Shown piece after piece: positions 41,140 through 54,890 of a stretch of 64,000 nucleotides of DNA. This DNA comes from Cristatella mucedo (taxonomy: Eukaryota > Bryozoa > Phylactolaemata > Cristatellidae). The notes below the pieces were generated by a model. The model was given only the letters and a program-made list of their open reading frames with translations, was not told the origin of the DNA and did not search any database. The number at the start of each line of letters is the position of its first letter. Position 1 is the stretch's first letter. The translations under genes were made by a program, and so were the position numbers. The DNA lies in the NCBI GenBank assembly GCA_009760855.2, contig WPIO01000043.1, positions 1,180,001 through 1,244,000 on the forward strand. The letters are read 5' to 3'.

Positions 41140-42074
41140 GAAGAGAGAATGTTAATGAGACATGAAAAATTGAGGCCGAGGCCGGCTTGGGTCGGTTGCT
41201 GATGTCGACGGTATCTTCCTTGCCGTCGTTGTTTGCCATGGTTTGATGAGGGGCCACGCAAGGGCACGCTTCTTATGGACCAGCGAATGGGTGGTCTAAT
41301 TGACATCCAACGTGTGCGGTCGATTCGGACGGCAGCATGGGCGGAGACGCAATATCCTGCAAGCACAAGCTGCAATTACTTACACGATCAGGAGGCATGT
41401 ATATGGCAGCCTATTAATTGCCTGTGGAGCCATTTTAGCAAGCCCTCGTTATGTAGACTGGTCGTGCTGGCAGCCAAAATTCTTCAGGGGCCAGTTCATG
41501 TGTCAGAGCTCAACTGGACGTGCTGCAAAATCTTGAGATCCAGCTTTCCATAGAGGCATGTGTACGGGTTAACTGGACGTGCTGCAAAATCTTGAGATCC
41601 AGCTTTCCATAGAGGCATGTGTACAGATCCTATCAGACATGTCGGCAGTGTGGATGGCCTTGTGCCAAGTGCTGAAACGGTTCATACTGGTGACTAGGTA
41701 GGTACTTGAAACCTCTAGACATTGCCAGCATGCCGACAATGTCGGCTTGAAAATGTTCGAAGCATCGAGCGTTTGGACTGAAGGCTATGGGAGATGTAGT
41801 GCTGCAAAACCTTGGGGTGCTGGAGGTGTTGGCATGTCGAGGGGGAAGGTGGAAGGGATAAACACAGCTACATATCTGCCCTCACTTGAGGCGCCGAGCT
41901 GGTTTGGTCTAGCTGTTAAGGTGCTCGCCCCGACCAAGGTCTGACTGAGGTCGTGGGCTCGAGCCCCGAGGTATATGTGAAGCGTCTGAATAGAGACTAG
42001 GTTCTCTTGGGGCGCTATATAAATGAATTATATATGTATATATGTATATATGAATTATATATGTATATATATAA

Positions 42075-42161
<87 letters not shown>

Positions 42162-45100
42162 AAACGTAGTACCGAGTTAGAGCCCGTAAGTGGATCTTGT
42201 GCCCCGGTGCGAGAGACCGTAAACTGTGTCCAAGACGTGCCGAGGACCTCCTAATGGGGCCCAACGAGAACTTGATTGTCCACCATAGGAAGCCCAGTAG
42301 GAGAGGCCCAGAGCGAGGAGGAGCCTAGGAACAGCTCCTCCTAGGAACAGCGAGGGCGATCGATCTGGACCCACCTCCGTGGAGACATTGACTTGCTGTT
42401 GTGAACCAGCCAGTGCCTCTCTCGGTCTGCCAAAGTGATGACAGTACCTTATGGGTTTGAGACAGTGCTTGTTATGACAGTTGTGTCAGCTTTCGGTGTT
42501 CAAAGGGCCATTAGTGAGCTAGTAAATTTGGTCGGAAATTGGTCTATGAATGACAAGTGTCTAAGCTGGCAGGGTAAGAAACAATGTAAGGGTGGAGTGA
42601 GTGAATGGCATGTATCAAAAGCTGATGATCACTGTGGGCAGAGAAAGAAACTGAAAGGAGTGGGCCTGGCATGCTGTCGTAGTAATGGTAATCATGTTAA
42701 GTTCGTGTAGTGCTCTCAGGGAACTTAATCTTACTCTAGGTTTTTTACATATGCTTCAAAGGACGTAGGCGTTCAGCAGTTCTTGGTCAAAGGCTGAAAA
42801 ACAGCGGTGGGCAGTCATGCTGCATGCTCTTGTAAAAAAAAAACCCAGTTGGATCGAGATGCATGTATGAAGCTACATGAGGTTAATTCTTGTGACTTGT
42901 ATACAGCTTCATTGCCAGTGTAGGCTGGGGCCTTGTAAATTCCATAATTCGGCTAATATTTCACATATCAAAGTTAAATTTGAAATGCAAGTTTAGCTCT
43001 GCTTGCTTTACACGACTCTAGAACAATTTCCGATTTTGGTTAGATAAATTTTGCCGTACTTGTTCATGACTACGGAAAATAGACCTGGGCGTTTGGTGAT
43101 GTGGAGTGGATAGCAAAATGGTATCTTAAGCAACGACAATTACTCTCCTGCTGCCGACAATGGCACATCCTTTCCAGCCGTCTTTAGCTGCTACTTCCAT
43201 GCTACTCACTACTTCAGCTGCTCTCCTGACTTGTCTATGCTTCCCACTTTCTCTTTATTGGATGAGATGAAGTCTGTTGGCTACCGAATGAGAACGAAAG
43301 ACGCTTAGGCTTTGAATTCGCTATACAAAACTCTCCGGCGTAACACCCACGTATGCTTTATGGCTTCGTCGAGTTACAGATGGAAAGGCATGCATTCTGC
43401 GGGTATACAGTCCCACAGCTGGGAGGGCGACCAAAAAACTGCTCAGGAGATGCTGAGATACTGTTCTTGGCACTAAGCGAACGCCCCAACCGTCCCACAG
43501 ATACTCGATATAGGATTGAGGATATGGTGTTCAGAGAAGGAAATTGGCCACTAGAGGCTACTAAAATTGGAAGGCCAGGCTGCTGTCCAAGTCGTTCTGC
43601 TGCTACAATCCCCATCTGATTTGTTTGCATCTTGCTCCAATTTTACCTTTGCCTACGTTGTCATGCCTGCAGGCTCTAAACTACAACAAGGCAGCGGCAG
43701 CAGCAGACAAATGCAAGAAGCAGCAGCCGCCGGTGCCGCCGGAAGGTGGCCGCTCACTGACTGCCGCCTCGGCCGACGCCGTGCACTGCGAGCTGAGCAA
43801 GGCCGACTTTGCCGAGGCGCTGTCCATGAAGCCCGACTCGGTGTTCGTGCACAACATGTTCAAGCTCATCGACAAGAACGCCGATGGCTACATCACGTTC
43901 AGGGAGTTCCTCGACATGCTCGTCATCTTCACAAAAGGTGAAGGTTGAAATGGTGGCCCGCCGTTGGCGGAGAGCCGGGTTGGCGGAAGTGCAGCCTCGA
44001 GATGCCAGCAGCCGTCGAAATGCCGCGTTGCAACAGACGCTGCTGGGCGGTGCGGCTTGCGATGCCCTCTGGCGGACGCTGATCGGTCGAGTCATTGCCT
44101 GAACGATGAGAGCGCTGCTTTTTCGCGTCGCAGGCGATGCTGAAGCAAAAGCCAAGCTGCTGTTCGACATTTACGACTTGAATGGAGCCGGCGCCATGAC
44201 GGTGGCCCAATTCAAGGAGATGCTGAGGTGAGGAGTTGCCGCTAATGATGCCCATGCCTACTGGCCTCACTGTCCTAGTTGTGACCTCATGGCGATGGCG
44301 ATACATAGAGGAATGCTTATGAGCCGGAACCAGAGGGCACCACTGCTGCTCGCACTGCCACATTTACTGCACTGCTCTGATTTTCGTCACCTTGTATCTA
44401 TTCGCTTCTCTTTCTCGGCTGTTGTAGATTGCTGAGCCTGTTCAACATCCTCATTTAAATTTCGAAGACCTTAGCCTCGGCTATTGCTTCCGCTTGCCGC
44501 GAGCAATTAGGCTCTGTCTGCTGCAGGACTAGAACCCAGGGCCTGGGTCTTAAAGTTCGAGCACCTTAACCCTAGGCACGTACACGGGTGGGGGCTGGTG
44601 TGCAGCCAGTTCATGTGACGTCCAGCTTCGCAGGAGAGCTTCTCTTTATTGGTCATCGTAGTCAATTGGGAATCATGAGATCCCTAATTTTTCTCTTAAT
44701 GTTAGACCCACGCCGTTGTGCAGCAGTAGTCTGGAGCTCTGAGCTGGAGCGGGCGAATTCTGAAAATCCTTGAACCATTTATAGTGCAGCTGCCAGTCGG
44801 CTCTGCCGTGTGCGCAGCCCAGTCGCGCTGCTGTGCTGTACCCAATGCAGAGCGATGCCACGTGCGAGGTCATTGTGCCTCGCTGCCGCCGACCCGCACG
44901 AGCAGTGGACCACTGAGCCTGCTGCTACTCCTGCTAGTCATGCGTGGCTGCCAGCTGTCTGCACGCCGGTTGAGCTCAGTGGGTGAGGTGCTGCATCGGC
45001 TCTATGCTGACAGGTCTCTGATGGAGCTGGCCAATGCCGAGGTCAAGGCCGCTCAGATGGAGGAGCTCATCGGATCCATGTTTGACAATGCGAATCTTTC

Positions 45101-48100
45101 GACGAGATCGGATCTCACCTTTGCCGACTTCCGGCTGCTGCTGCTGGAGTACAAAGAGGAGCTTCAGAGCGCACAGCTCGGCTGGGACGGTGCGTGCACA
45201 TGAGTCTGTGCATGAGTCTGTGCGTGGGCCTGCAGTGAATGCTTAGGCCTGCAGCCAATTGTGCAGCTCCTGCCTAGCAGGAGTTGGAACCCCAGACTGT
45301 GAAAAACAATTGTAATAATAACGATAAAAATAGCAATAATAAACATTGTACAGTGCCCTAAAAGAGAACTAAATCCCCTTGCGGGCACTTTGCATGTGCT
45401 AGAAACTAGTCTTGTTGGCTCATTAGCTATAGCATGCTCAAAATCTGCACCCTTACTAACAAACATTTCTAACGCATGGAGCAGAAAGAGACAGATAGAC
45501 AGAGAGAGAGACAGGCAGACAGACAGAGAGAGACAGGCAGACAGACAGACAGACACGGAGGCATAGACAGAGATAGGGAGGCAGAGAGCCAGAGAGAGAG
45601 AGAGAGAGACAGATAGACAGAGCCAGACAGACAGAGAGAGATTTCAAGTACTGAGCTTAAAAGTGCATGAATGACGGGTCGCCAAATTTAAATCTAATTT
45701 TTGAAATATCAGGGTGGCCTCGGAAAAGCAGACACGTGTGAGTGCTAATGCACTAAAGACAGTATACGTGTGCTTCATCTGTGTGAACTGTCTTTTGTGT
45801 GCTTATGAAACCTGACACTGCTTGTTTTCACTAACCAGTTGACTAGTTTTCTCTCCAGTTTATGCAAAGTGCCTACAATTAGATATACTTCTCTTGTGGT
45901 GCAAAACAGATGTTTTACTATTGCTACTATTGTTATAAATCTCAATTTGCACAGAATTGGCAAATTCTGTGAGGAGCGTTTAGATTTTAGCTTCCCTATT
46001 AAATAAAATAATAATATTAAGGCATTTGCTTAGTGCCCTCTGAGAACTAAATCTCTTTCTAGGCAATTTACCTATGCTGTAATTGAAGCACGTTATTATG
46101 GTTAGTAATATGAGAAGCATCAGCATCTATCAGCACACAAAGGATATACATGGACCCAGAAAATGCTGTGAGGAACAGATAATGTTGTGAAGTCAAATCA
46201 TAGGAGAGTTCCAGGCTTTTTGACCATATAATAATAATAATAATAATTTGTATAGTGCCCTTGGAGAACTGGATCTCTTTCTAGGCACTTAAAACATGCT
46301 GTAAAGAAAGTATCACCAAATGATTGGTGGTAACAACCGCAGGCATAGTGTAAGTAGGTACATGCACACGAAGAACGAATCCCGAAGAACTACCAAAGGC
46401 TGTAATAACAGGTTTGTTTTAAACTTCTATTTAAATGCCGAGCACATGAACTAAAGGTATGGTCTCCGATGGATTTTAGATTGGCTATGGACACAGCTAA
46501 ACTGCTGGAGTCTTCTGAGCTGGCTGCACGATGAGAACATGATAACGGGTATTTCAGATAGCGAGGCCGGACCAACATAATGAAGGGATCTAAAAGTAAG
46601 TGCCAAACTTTTTTAAGTCGGTACACTGCTGGGTAGAGAGTAATTTCAGATCGGTGAAGGTGGTGAAAAAGCAGGACCTGAAAACAGTGAGCTATAGAAG
46701 TCTATTCGGATAGCACAAATGTATCGACTAACTTGTCTGTGGTATCAGTATTATCAGTAAGTCTGCCTTCTTTTAGATATATAACATTGCAATCATTTGG
46801 GCCTGCTTGGACAGGGATACCACATCTAACTTGGCCCATACTTTGTGGCACCCTGTCTAGACTTCGGTAACTCTTCTGGTGTATGCAGTAAGGCACTTGC
46901 AAGGTTTGTTTTTGTGAACTCACTATTGCCATATCAAAAAATATGATTCCCTTTTATAGCACACCAAGAGAACTTAATCTGTATTCGGGCGCTTTACATA
47001 TGCCGCAAGGCTCAAGCCCACGGTCCTTATGGGCAAAGGCTACCTGACCCCGGGATCAAACCAGGACGGCACCACTGTAGAATCCACTTCTCGATAATAT
47101 GTGGCCTACTCGCTCACTAGTGCCTGATCTCACCCTATATGGGGGGCTTATTCCGGTGCTAGTGTACATCTCAAGTAGCAGGGCTCAGGCATTTTCGCAC
47201 TTCTCTCATGGCAAGGCTTGCTTTCAGGTACATGGATAAGCTGCCAGTTAGCCACCATCTGAGGCAGTAAGCCACCAGAACGCCCGTGTGCACGAGTGCT
47301 GCACTGTCGTGAACTTTCCAGTTCTTGAGAGTGCGCTGTAATGACTCCGGCAGCAGTGGCACAGCCATCGGACTACCTTTGTGGCTTGAGCACATGACCT
47401 GATTTCACTGCAGGCAACATGTTTCCATCTCTTCGACCGGCGCAGTCCAAGAACAAGCTAGCTCTGGGCCGAAAGTCCGACAGCGTTCAGCAGGAGGCGG
47501 TGAAGACGCTCGTCGGTGCTATCAGGTGACTTACTGTTTGGTACTGGGCTGTTGGGACATTGGTGGCGATCTGCCATGCTCTAACGTGCTCCAGCGTCTG
47601 CTCGGTGCTGTGCAGCGCCTCTTGCCACTGGCCAGATCAGTTTTCTCGTCTGAACCTCGCTGCTCTTTACGATTCTGAAACTTTCTATGCTTTACTCTTC
47701 GTGCAGCTTCCAGCAGCAAGTGAGGAAGGCCGACCTGAAGCGGCGACGGTCCATGTTCAACGTTGCCGTGCTGCCGTCGAGGCATGCGCCCAACCCGCAG
47801 CAGGGCGTGCTCATGCGGAACTGGATCTACCTGCTCAACAAGATGGAGAACCAGCGTCGCCGGATCTTCTGGATCAGCCTGTATTCTCTCGTGTGCTGCT
47901 GCGTGTTCGCCGAGACGTTCTTTCGTAAGTCGACCCTCCCTTTTCCCACCGAAACCTGGGTGCTACCAGCATGTCGGAAGAAGAGTGACTCCATCGTCGG
48001 ATGCTTTAACTGTCGTTCGGCGATTGCCTAGCAGCCCTTCACCGTTGGGCAGTGGCAGCTCCTTTGAGTTATTCCGTGAAGTTGGTTGGCCCCAATAAGC

Positions 48101-51100
48101 GCCTTCGAAATGTATGAGCTGCTAGGTTTGAATACTGTGTGGTAGGAGGTCATGGCACAAGTACCAAGAGCAACAAGTTCCAACAGAGTTGGAGTTCTCC
48201 CCCTCTATCTCTGTCTATCTCCCTCCTCTCTATCTTTTGTCTGTCTGTTGTCTGTCTATCTGTCTGTCTGTCTCTCTCAGTGAAACCATATTACTTTAGG
48301 TGTATGTGTATAGCAATATATAAATCTGTCTGACCACTTGCGACCGAATTTAGGTTTTGCATGGCCATCACCAGCGCATTAGCAAGGCAGTTGTTCACTG
48401 GGTTAAACCTTGACCTCGAGGAGTTATCTTCGGAGGTTGGCCTGATTCAGCATTTAGTGGATTCGTTCTTCGTGTGCATGTACCTGAAAGAGATTCAGGT
48501 CTCTGAGGGCACTGTGCAACGACAACTACTCTCCTACTGCCGACTATGGCACATCTTTTTCAGTGGTCCTGAGCTGCTACTTCTAAGCTACTCACTACCT
48601 CAACTGCTCTCCTGACTCTGCTATGCTTCCCACTTTCTCTTTGTTGCGTGAGACGAAGTCTGTTGGCTACCGAATGTGTACCGAAAGCCACATAGGCTGT
48701 GAGTGAGCTATACAAAACTCTCCTGCATAACACCCACATGGTCTTTATGACTTTGTGGAGTTACAGACGGAGATACATTACACTACATATTGTTATTATT
48801 ATTATTATTATAAGTGTTGCTACGTATGGCTTCTTAAGATGCCAGGACAGGAGATTCGAGACCGAATAGGCATCCTTCCGAATGTGCTGACCGGGCTTGC
48901 GTTCTCAATAAATCCTTTATCAAAGCAATCGGTCTTCAAAGACAATGCACTTGGTGGCGACCACTTGGCAAGGGGCAGTTGCATCTAGCTCATTGAAAGG
49001 TCTCCTTCGGCCCGGCTGCAGTGCTGCACTGAACGCTAGATGAAACGCTATGTTTCGACACGTGACAGTTGCAACCGTGAGCAACTTACCATGTTTGGTG
49101 CATGTAAGCCATGCCTGCTTCGCTGCCTATAGTGCCGATCTTAAAAGTCAACTGTGCAGCAACTCTGCCGCCCTAGAGCTCTAGATTGGCTTCACTCCTA
49201 GTCCCCCCCCCCATCCCCGAAGACCGACTCGGAACGCCCGGGGGACGAAGCAGGTCCTGTGCCCCTTGACCTCTTGTCTGAGCCCGGTGGCGCCCCCTGC
49301 CGAGATCGGCCGACTGGAGCTGCACCTTTCGGCTGCCGAGCTTATTATGCCTTAGTGCATAAACATGTGGCTGCATGATTTCGTCATGCTTGAGCACTAA
49401 AAGACCGATGTTTTTTCAAGGCACGAGACGTCTTGACGTCAGTTGGCATCGATTCCAGACTGAGGCAGCTTAGGAGGCTGAAAGCAAGCTCTCTAGTGGA
49501 TTTGAGGTTCATCAAAAGCTCAACAGCAGCCTCAGACCTTGTAGTGGGTGGTACGATGGGAAATGATTCAGATAGATAGGCCAGAGCAAGCAAATGAAAT
49601 TAGCTAAATAATAATAATAATAATACATTTGATAAAGCGCCCTCAGAGAACTCAATCTCTTTCTAGGCACTTTACATTTGCTGCAAAGGAAACACGATCG
49701 AATGGTAAGTGGTATCATACTTGATAAACAACATGAATAGCATGGTTAGGGGTGACATGCACATGGTCAGCATGCAAGCTAAAGGCAAGTGACAGAAACT
49801 GTAAGTCGGCTATTTGATGGGTAGCCAAGGCAGATAATTGAGAAGTGGTGTGATTTGGCTGTTGCAACTTTGCGTGCAGGCTACACCTACCTCAAGGAGC
49901 ACCTGGGCCTGCGTCGGCTGACTGGCTTCAGCGTGGCCGTAAGCCGCGCCTCGGCCGCAGGCGTCATGTTCACGTCCGTGACGCTGCTGGTGACCATGTG
50001 CCGAAACGCCATCATGTTCCTTCGCGAGACATTCGTGGCGCAATTCGTTCCTATCGACGACCATGTTCAGTTCCACAAGCTCGTTGCACTGTACACCCTG
50101 CTGTTTGCAGGTGCGTTGCGTACGCCTCGCTCTCGTGTCTCACACACCCCGCCATGCCTGCTGCCGGATGACTGCCAGGGCCGTCGGCAAGCAAGCAACG
50201 ATGGCTACGCTCCGCCTCCTGGCTTGCGCTGTGTTTGCTGTGTACTTCGGAAAGCAGTCGTGAGAGCCGAGCGCCTTTGCATCGTTGCAGTCGGCCATGT
50301 CGTCGGTCACGGCTTCAACTTCTACGACATAAGCACGCAGAGTCCTGATGATTTGCAGTGTGTCTTTCCAGATTACCTCTGGGCGTCCAATGCCTTGCCC
50401 AGGTTCTACAATTGGTGCTGGGCCACCCTGACCGGTAAGCCGAAAGGCGAGATCAGACCGGCTGCTCAGGCCCGCCTTTCTCTATCCCCTTAGTCCGGGG
50501 CCAAGGTGCATGCGCTTCTTGACCCCTTCCTCCCCCTCCCCGTGTCGAGCGCTCTAGTCGTGCAGTGGGCAATTCTTTGTTGGCCACACTGTAACCATGA
50601 GAGTGAGAGCTGCTGCGACTTTTCCGTTGCTATAAAAATGAGGTTGCTGAGTCGGCTAACATTTGCTGTATAATTGTAGGAATAATAAAAAATAAGACAC
50701 TGTTATCGGATAAGTAAATCTCTCCTGTGCACTTAACAACGCCGTAATGGAAGCTTGAGCACCGAAAAGTCTGGAACACACTTCCGGCTTCGGTCACTAC
50801 CTGCAATGACATTGCATCATTTAAGCCTATGCTAAAGGCTGTCTGATTTTGCTCAGCTTGACCTCCACTCCAGTGAACATGTCTTTTCTGTTCCTGCATG
50901 CATTGAGTGCTTACCTGTGCATGGTTCAAAGGACGAATCACAGGGACCCACTAAATGCTGTCCTAAATAGGTGGTTCAAAGGACGAATCACAGGGACCCA
51001 TTAAATGCTGTCCTAAATAGGTGTGTTTTTAAGTAGATATGGTCAAGTCAGGGGATGCTCTGACACAAGTCGGCAGGGAGTTCCAGGCTTTGGGAGCATA

Positions 51101-53781
51101 CGAACTAAATGCACGGTCTCTAAAGGTTTTGAGGTTTGTATGGGGTAACTGTAGACTGTTGGATTCCGAAAAGCGGGTGGTACGATGCTTGGCCTGGTGG
51201 GGGAGTAGATCTGAGAGATAGGCTGGAGCCTAAGAATGAAGTGACCTAAAAGTGAGCGACAAAACCTTGAAGTCGATCCTTTGCTTGATTGGTATGTCTG
51301 CATTCCTAAGTAGGTCGTTGTACACCCTAAGCACTGCTTACTCTGTGGAGTGACTAGCTCTAAAGCCAGACTGGAACTTACTAGCAAGGTTTGAAGTTTC
51401 AAGATATGAGTTCAGCTGGTCTGCCACGACTACGTTCTCTCAGGGTGCTATGCAAATGAATTACTTAATTTTTTTGCCTGTGGTGCAAAATGTATGCGCT
51501 TGCTTACATGCCCGGTCTCGGCACCCTGTCACCTAGGCCTCCTCGCAGCACCCAGCGGTTTAACGTCTCACATGCTTCGAGAAGGCCTGCTGCCATCCGG
51601 TTGCAGATTTTTCTCTGCTTGTTATCAGGAATGAATTTGTGTGTTGTTGAGGCTGCCCAGAAGCCGTCGAGCATAGCTGTGCATGCTGGTCTGAATCACT
51701 GAAAAGGAGTTTGAACTAATACCTGGTTTTTATTTTTGTTTCTCCTTTTGTTCTGCTCAATTTACAGATCTTTTGACCATCAAGAACTTAGGTGCGGTTT
51801 GTGGCTAACTCTTGGCATCCGGTGGGTCAACCTGCCCCTGGTTGGCACTCATTGCCAAGCAGCAGCCAAGCTGCCTGGGTGCTCAGCATACCGACTTTTC
51901 AGTCGTGAGCCCGGCTTTACTGGAGCCGTACGACTTGTCGTTTTTTGCTGCTGATGCTTACACCAACTGCTACTCGAGTCTGTTCCATGCCGGGTACTAG
52001 GACACTGCTGCAGCTGCTCGGTAGCCACTGCTGTCAGTCCTGTCAGCTTTTGGCTGCAGCTTAGCCTACTGATTCATTCATTCATTCATTCATTCATTCG
52101 TTCAATGCCAGCTGTTGCTCGAAGCCTTCCAGCCAGGCTTGCTCTCCTGGCTGCCGTCTGCTCTGTCAGCTGCCCGTCCCCCCCCCCCCCTTTTCATCCA
52201 CCACCTGCTGTGGTCTCTCACTTGACTGCCTGCCCTAGTCCACTGGCTGTCTTATTCCCAGAGCTTGCCTCCAGGCATCGCCCTCTACCGGCAGCCTTTC
52301 ACTGGGCTGCCAGCCAAAGCCTTCGTTCGATTTATGACGTGGAGCCAGGCCAGTAGGTTTGGGGCATGCCCAGACCTGCCCGGCACGGTAGTGCCCGGAG
52401 CTGACGGCTGGCATTGAAGGTAGAAGGAGTGCACAGAGCTTGCTGGCAGTGAGCTGAACCGAGAGACAGCTGCTGCCACTGACTTGATTGCTAGCATCCG
52501 AGCAGCCTAGGCCTCGGTGCACTGACTGTGCTCGTGGCAATGTTCAAGGTGAATGCATTTGATGACCAAGGAGGTCGTTGGCTCGAGCCCTTCGGCATAC
52601 ATGAAGCTCTTGGATAGAGGGGCGTTAGCCAAAGGATTGTATTTTGTGTGTCTCCCTGATTGCGTCCAGCCCTGCACTTCTCTCTGTAGTGGTCGATCTA
52701 AGGCCCTCGACTATGTGTACAGCTCTCATTTCTTACGAAACGACAACTACTTTCCTGCTGCCGACTATGGCACATCCTTTCCAGAGGTCCTGAGCTGCTA
52801 CTTCCATGCTACTCACTACCTCAACAGCTCTCCTTACTCTGCTATGCTTCTCACTTTCTCTTTGTTGCATGAGATGAAGTATGTTGGCTACCGAATGCGT
52901 ACCGAAAGCTGCTTAGGCTGTAAGTGCACTATACAGAACTCTCCTGTTTAGCACCCACAAAGTCGTTGTGTCTTTGTGGAGTGACTGACTGAGGTAGGCT
53001 ACATTACACACAGCATTCAGTACCTACCTAGCTGTTGCTGGACTCTTGGGTGGGCACATTAATTAATTCATGCAGGATAGCTGCACCCTCCAGCTTCCTG
53101 CCTCCTTCCCCCAATGAGCCAGCACCGATTCATTAATTAAAGTCCCTGACCTGCCCAACTAGTGGCCTCAATGGCTGCAGCAGAACTGCTCCACCCTATG
53201 GGATTTCAGCCGACAATGGCTGCTGGTTGATGCCATGCTCCAGTGGCGTCTAGAAGAAGCACCTGATTGTAAAGTGGCCAACAGGATCACAAGTTCTTAG
53301 CTGCTGCCACAGCATGCCTGCCTGTGTGAAAATACACGAATACACTCCCGCACTGACACTTCCCTTCCTGTTGCTAGGCCGCTCCTAGTTACCTGCTCTA
53401 GCACCAGCCTCATCCTGCCCCCCTCATAAGCTCAGAACAAGGAATTGGGTGACCCTTACTGCCACTTGAGCTCTGTTCAATACATGATGTATGCAATGCC
53501 ATCCTGCTTTTGTGGAACTGTCGAAATCATGCACAGACGTCATTTTGTCTCCTGCTGATGATTCTGCCGGTTCCATCCTAGCCAGCCTTGGCTGCTGCAT
53601 CCTTGCCACTTACTTCCTCGATGGATTTTGTGCAGTTCTGCTGTACTCCGGTTGGCAGTCGTTCGTAGTGCTCATGAACGCCTGCAGCAGCACTGCCCTA
53701 GCGCTCTGTTCCTGTCGTGGTGATTCTGGTTTGGCCGTGCTTCGACTTGACCTCCCATGGACAGGACTGAAGCCACAAGTG

Positions 53782-53839
<58 letters not shown>

Positions 53840-54802
53840 CCCTGGGTGGGTGAGGGGAGCGCTGGGATCCTAAGCAGCCAGACACTTGCTAGTTCAATCA
53901 AGCAGCAGCTGCTGCACCACTCTTGTCTTCATTGGCTGCTGTGCATGCTGCACCTCGTCCCTGAGCTGCTGTGGCAGATGAGAGGAAAGAAGGAAAAGGA
54001 TTAGATGCACTATGGTATCGTGAAGTGCTCATTGGATTCTGCACCTTCCCTCTTGTGCTAGGCTCAGCCTACTATTGATGCACTAGCTGGACTTAGTGCC
54101 AGGCCAGTTGTTACTGCATGATCGTCTGCCTTTGTGTCGATGGCCAGGTGGGCTGGGCTGGGCTGGGCGGGGCGGGGCTGGGCTGGGGGGCGGCATTCTT
54201 TTTCTAAACAAGGCTGGCCTTTGTCTAGAGACCTGGTTACTGGTAAGCATTGTGTTGCTTCGACTTGTTTCTATGCTGCCTGCCGCTTGCTTGGCTGGCT
54301 TGCCTGCACTTGCCCGAGCAGACAAGAACACAATAACATTGGTTCCTGTGACACAGCCAGCCTGTGGTAGGCAGCCAGCTTGTGGGTGGCAGTATTTGGT
54401 GAGCTGACCTGAAAATGGCTTGCCACAACAGCTGGCTTTCTGGTCAGTCGTTCTTGCAGTGGTCGATAGCCCACAGGTTTGTCTGCCTGCCCTCGGTTAT
54501 GCTCGGCTAGGTGGGGCTCAGCAGGGAATCCATTGGCTCAGGAGCTCACGAGTGACCACTTGAGGTCGGGGGGGGGGGGGGGGAAGCAGTTACATTGTTA
54601 CTTTTTATTGATTGCACCAGGACTGCAGCTCTGGCAAGCTGCTGCAACTGCTATTAGTCAGCTCTGCAGTCCTTCCTCCCCTGCTTTCGCATAACTGCAA
54701 GGGGCCGGTGAGCCATTCCTCCACGACCAGCTTGGAAGTGGCATGCAGCTTTGCACGGCCATTTTTGGAGCTTTTCTCTCTCTCTTCTCTCTCCTCTCTC
54801 TC

Positions 54803-54890
<88 letters not shown>

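Noticed and set aside
45456-48333. Ser/Leu/Cys-rich proteins at 45456-45647 and 48139-48333
   Set aside because: They translate CAGA/CTGT simple repeats.
49810-50490. Unspliced + frame 49855-50493 as a single protein
   Set aside because: It reads through exon 21, its intron and exon 22. The intron part has no similarity, and exon 22 aligns only when spliced at 50110/50291.
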